DNA from: Flavobacteriales bacterium UBA5869
Lineage (GTDB): Bacteria > Bacteroidota > Bacteroidia > Flavobacteriales_D > Crocinitomicaceae
Assembly: GCA_002432565.1 (NCBI GenBank)
Contig: DJFP01000145.1
Location: 5,793-11,953, forward strand
Direction: 5' to 3'
Length of the DNA: 6,161 nt
The notes below the pieces were generated by a model, which made no database searches, was not told the origin of the DNA, and saw nothing but the letters and a program-made list of their open reading frames with translations. A program made the position numbers and the translations under genes. Positions 4,933 through 6,161 of the stretch are shown here, in pieces (position 1 is the first letter of the stretch; every line of letters starts with the position of its first letter).

Positions 4933-6150
4933 GTGATAAGCAATAAATTAGGACTAAAATGGCCTGAGTCAACACCTGAATGGAAGGAAAATTTAGTTCG
5001 TAAGGTCAATTTCCTGAGTTTGATCGGAACCCTGAATGTAATTGCTGCCTTTATCGTTTTTCAAATTATTGGGTTTCAATTCCTGAATTTTCATCTTTTT
5101 GTCGTTTTGGGGTTGGCAGCAACCATCTTTTTGCTGAATTACAAGCAAAAGTTTATCCTGGCTTCCTACCTGTTTTTTGCAATCGGTATTTATTTGTTGG
5201 GAGTGGCCACCATTTATATGCGGCTGGAAAGTAATGTATTAATGTACTTTTTTCCCTTGACACTTTCGATTGTCCAGATTTATGGGAGAAGGGAGACTTT
5301 TGCGCATTTGATTACCTGGTGCACGATTTATTTCCTGACGATTGGTTTCCTGGTAGTCTTCGGACCGAACTATTACCCCATAAAGATTCCGGATACCACA
5401 ATGGATGCTTTGAAGGTATTTAACGGGCTCTTCGCATTCTTTTGCGGTTTAATGCAGATTACTGTTATTACCTGGCTGAATATCCGGCAAGAAGAACAAA
5501 TCCGGAATATTATTGACGAGAAGCGATTGCTTTTGGCGGAACTTTACCACCGGGTGAAAAACAACCTGAATATCGTAACAAGCCTCATCAATATCAAAAA
5601 GAACAATTCAGACTCACAGGAGGTGATAGATGCTCTGGAGGATTGCCGTGGACGTGTATATTCCATGGCATTGGTGCATCAGCAAATGTATTCAGGCTCG
5701 AAAGTTGGGAATTTAAATATGATGAATTACATGGTAGAACTGATCCGAAATGTAGAACACGCTTTTGGAGGCAATGCGGACGTTATTCTGGAAGTAGATT
5801 CAGGGGAGCTGATTCTGCCCATTTCAAAAGCAGTTCCTATTGGTTTGATCATGAATGAATTGATAACGAATTCGTATAAGCATGCCACGATACCCTACAA
5901 AAAGCTGATTGTTAAGATCCACGTTTCTCAACTAGGTAATTCCCTTCAGATTGAAGTTACAGATAATGGCCCGGGAATCAAAGCTGGTAAAGAAGAAAAC
6001 CCATCCAAGCTCGGTTTTGAGCTTATCCGATCCCTGTGTGAACAGATCGATGCGAGTTTTATGATCGGTAAGAAGACTGCTGAAAATCCGGGAACGAATA
6101 TTCAGATCAAAATCATTGATTATACGGAGAAGGCTCAGCTTTTTGTGTAG
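4933..6150 (+). CDS. Six-helix membrane sensor histidine kinase, HisKA_2 type
   Basis: The 405-residue protein has six hydrophobic segments (about 27-47, 50-68, 74-95, 102-117, 124-144 and 163-183) forming a membrane sensor with no large periplasmic domain. A short helical linker follows. The phosphoacceptor motif LYHRVKNNLNIVTSL has H206 as the predicted autophosphorylated residue; HRVKNN identifies the HisKA_2 (HWE-like) dimerisation domain (about 200-275). The ATPase domain (about 295-394) shows the N box MNELITNSYKHA (307-318), G1 box DNGPGI (344-349) and a G2-like LGFELI (360-365). All catalytic boxes look intact, so it should be an active kinase signalling from the inner membrane; the signal is unknown. 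The start is GTG at 4933, the only usual start codon between the upstream in-frame TAG (4915) and the first membrane segment. No response regulator gene lies next to it inside the window, so its partner is unknown. It is divergent from the barrel gene. Confidence 0.9.
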   Translation: MISNKLGLKWPESTPEWKENLVRKVNFLSLIGTLNVIAAFIVFQIIGFQFLNFHLFVVLGLAATIFLLNYKQKFILASYLFFAIGIYLLGVATIYMRLESNVLMYFFPLTLSIVQIYGRRETFAHLITWCTIYFLTIGFLVVFGPNYYPIKIPDTTMDALKVFNGLFAFFCGLMQITVITWLNIRQEEQIRNIIDEKRLLLAELYHRVKNNLNIVTSLINIKKNNSDSQEVIDALEDCRGRVYSMALVHQQMYSGSKVGNLNMMNYMVELIRNVEHAFGGNADVILEVDSGELILPISKAVPIGLIMNELITNSYKHATIPYKKLIVKIHVSQLGNSLQIEVTDNGPGIKAGKEENPSKLGFELIRSLCEQIDASFMIGKKTAENPGTNIQIKIIDYTEKAQLFV

Positions 6151-6161
6151 AATTACGAATT

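Noticed and set aside
5643..5858. Small plus-strand frame inside the histidine kinase gene
   Set aside because: It is an out-of-frame reading of the conserved kinase region with no family resemblance.
4933..6150. Histidine kinase as PorY, the partner of PorX
   Set aside because: It is a six-helix HisKA_2-type kinase, unlike the PorY kinase layout as I know it, and two transcription units lie between it and porX.

Overview
The window carries six protein-coding genes and looks like an ordinary chromosomal stretch from a Bacteroidota bacterium, most likely Flavobacteriales; a Fluviicola/Crocinitomicaceae-type genome is my guess. The reasons are a PorX-type response regulator with a PglZ domain, which is tied to the type IX secretion system (T9SS) of this phylum; promoter-like boxes of the TAnnTTTG type; weak or absent Shine-Dalgarno sequences; AT-leaning intergenic DNA; and the Bacteroidota version of the alanine dehydrogenase family. 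I see no mobile element, CRISPR array, tRNA or rRNA.

Layout. Positions 1-584 (minus strand) hold the N-terminal half of an HD-domain phosphohydrolase whose 3' end lies outside the window. A 46-base divergent intergenic region separates it from porX (631-2172, plus), a receiver domain joined to an alkaline-phosphatase-like PglZ domain. porX overlaps tsaE (2169-2585), the ATPase of tRNA t6A synthesis, by four bases. A 250-base gap follows, holding a hairpin terminator and a promoter candidate. Then comes an alanine dehydrogenase/transhydrogenase-family gene (2836-4062). It converges on a secreted beta-barrel-like outer membrane protein gene (4134-4832, minus), with a large inverted repeat between them. 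Last, divergent from the barrel gene, is a six-helix membrane histidine kinase of the HisKA_2 type (4933-6150, plus).

How the genes work together. porX and tsaE are probably co-transcribed and translationally coupled. The HD gene is transcribed away from porX, and its best promoter candidate reaches into the first codons of porX. The other genes appear to be single transcription units. I see no evidence that the histidine kinase is the partner of PorX.

I did not find a convincing new multi-gene system. The observation most worth a check is that the alanine-dehydrogenase-like protein keeps its Rossmann fold and several family motifs but, in an ungapped alignment from memory with the mycobacterial enzyme, lacks both catalytic side chains (Lys and His). 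Its usual annotation may therefore be wrong. Secondary points are the stand-alone barrel with a strongly basic tail, the nested hairpin between convergent genes, and three non-ATG starts among six genes.
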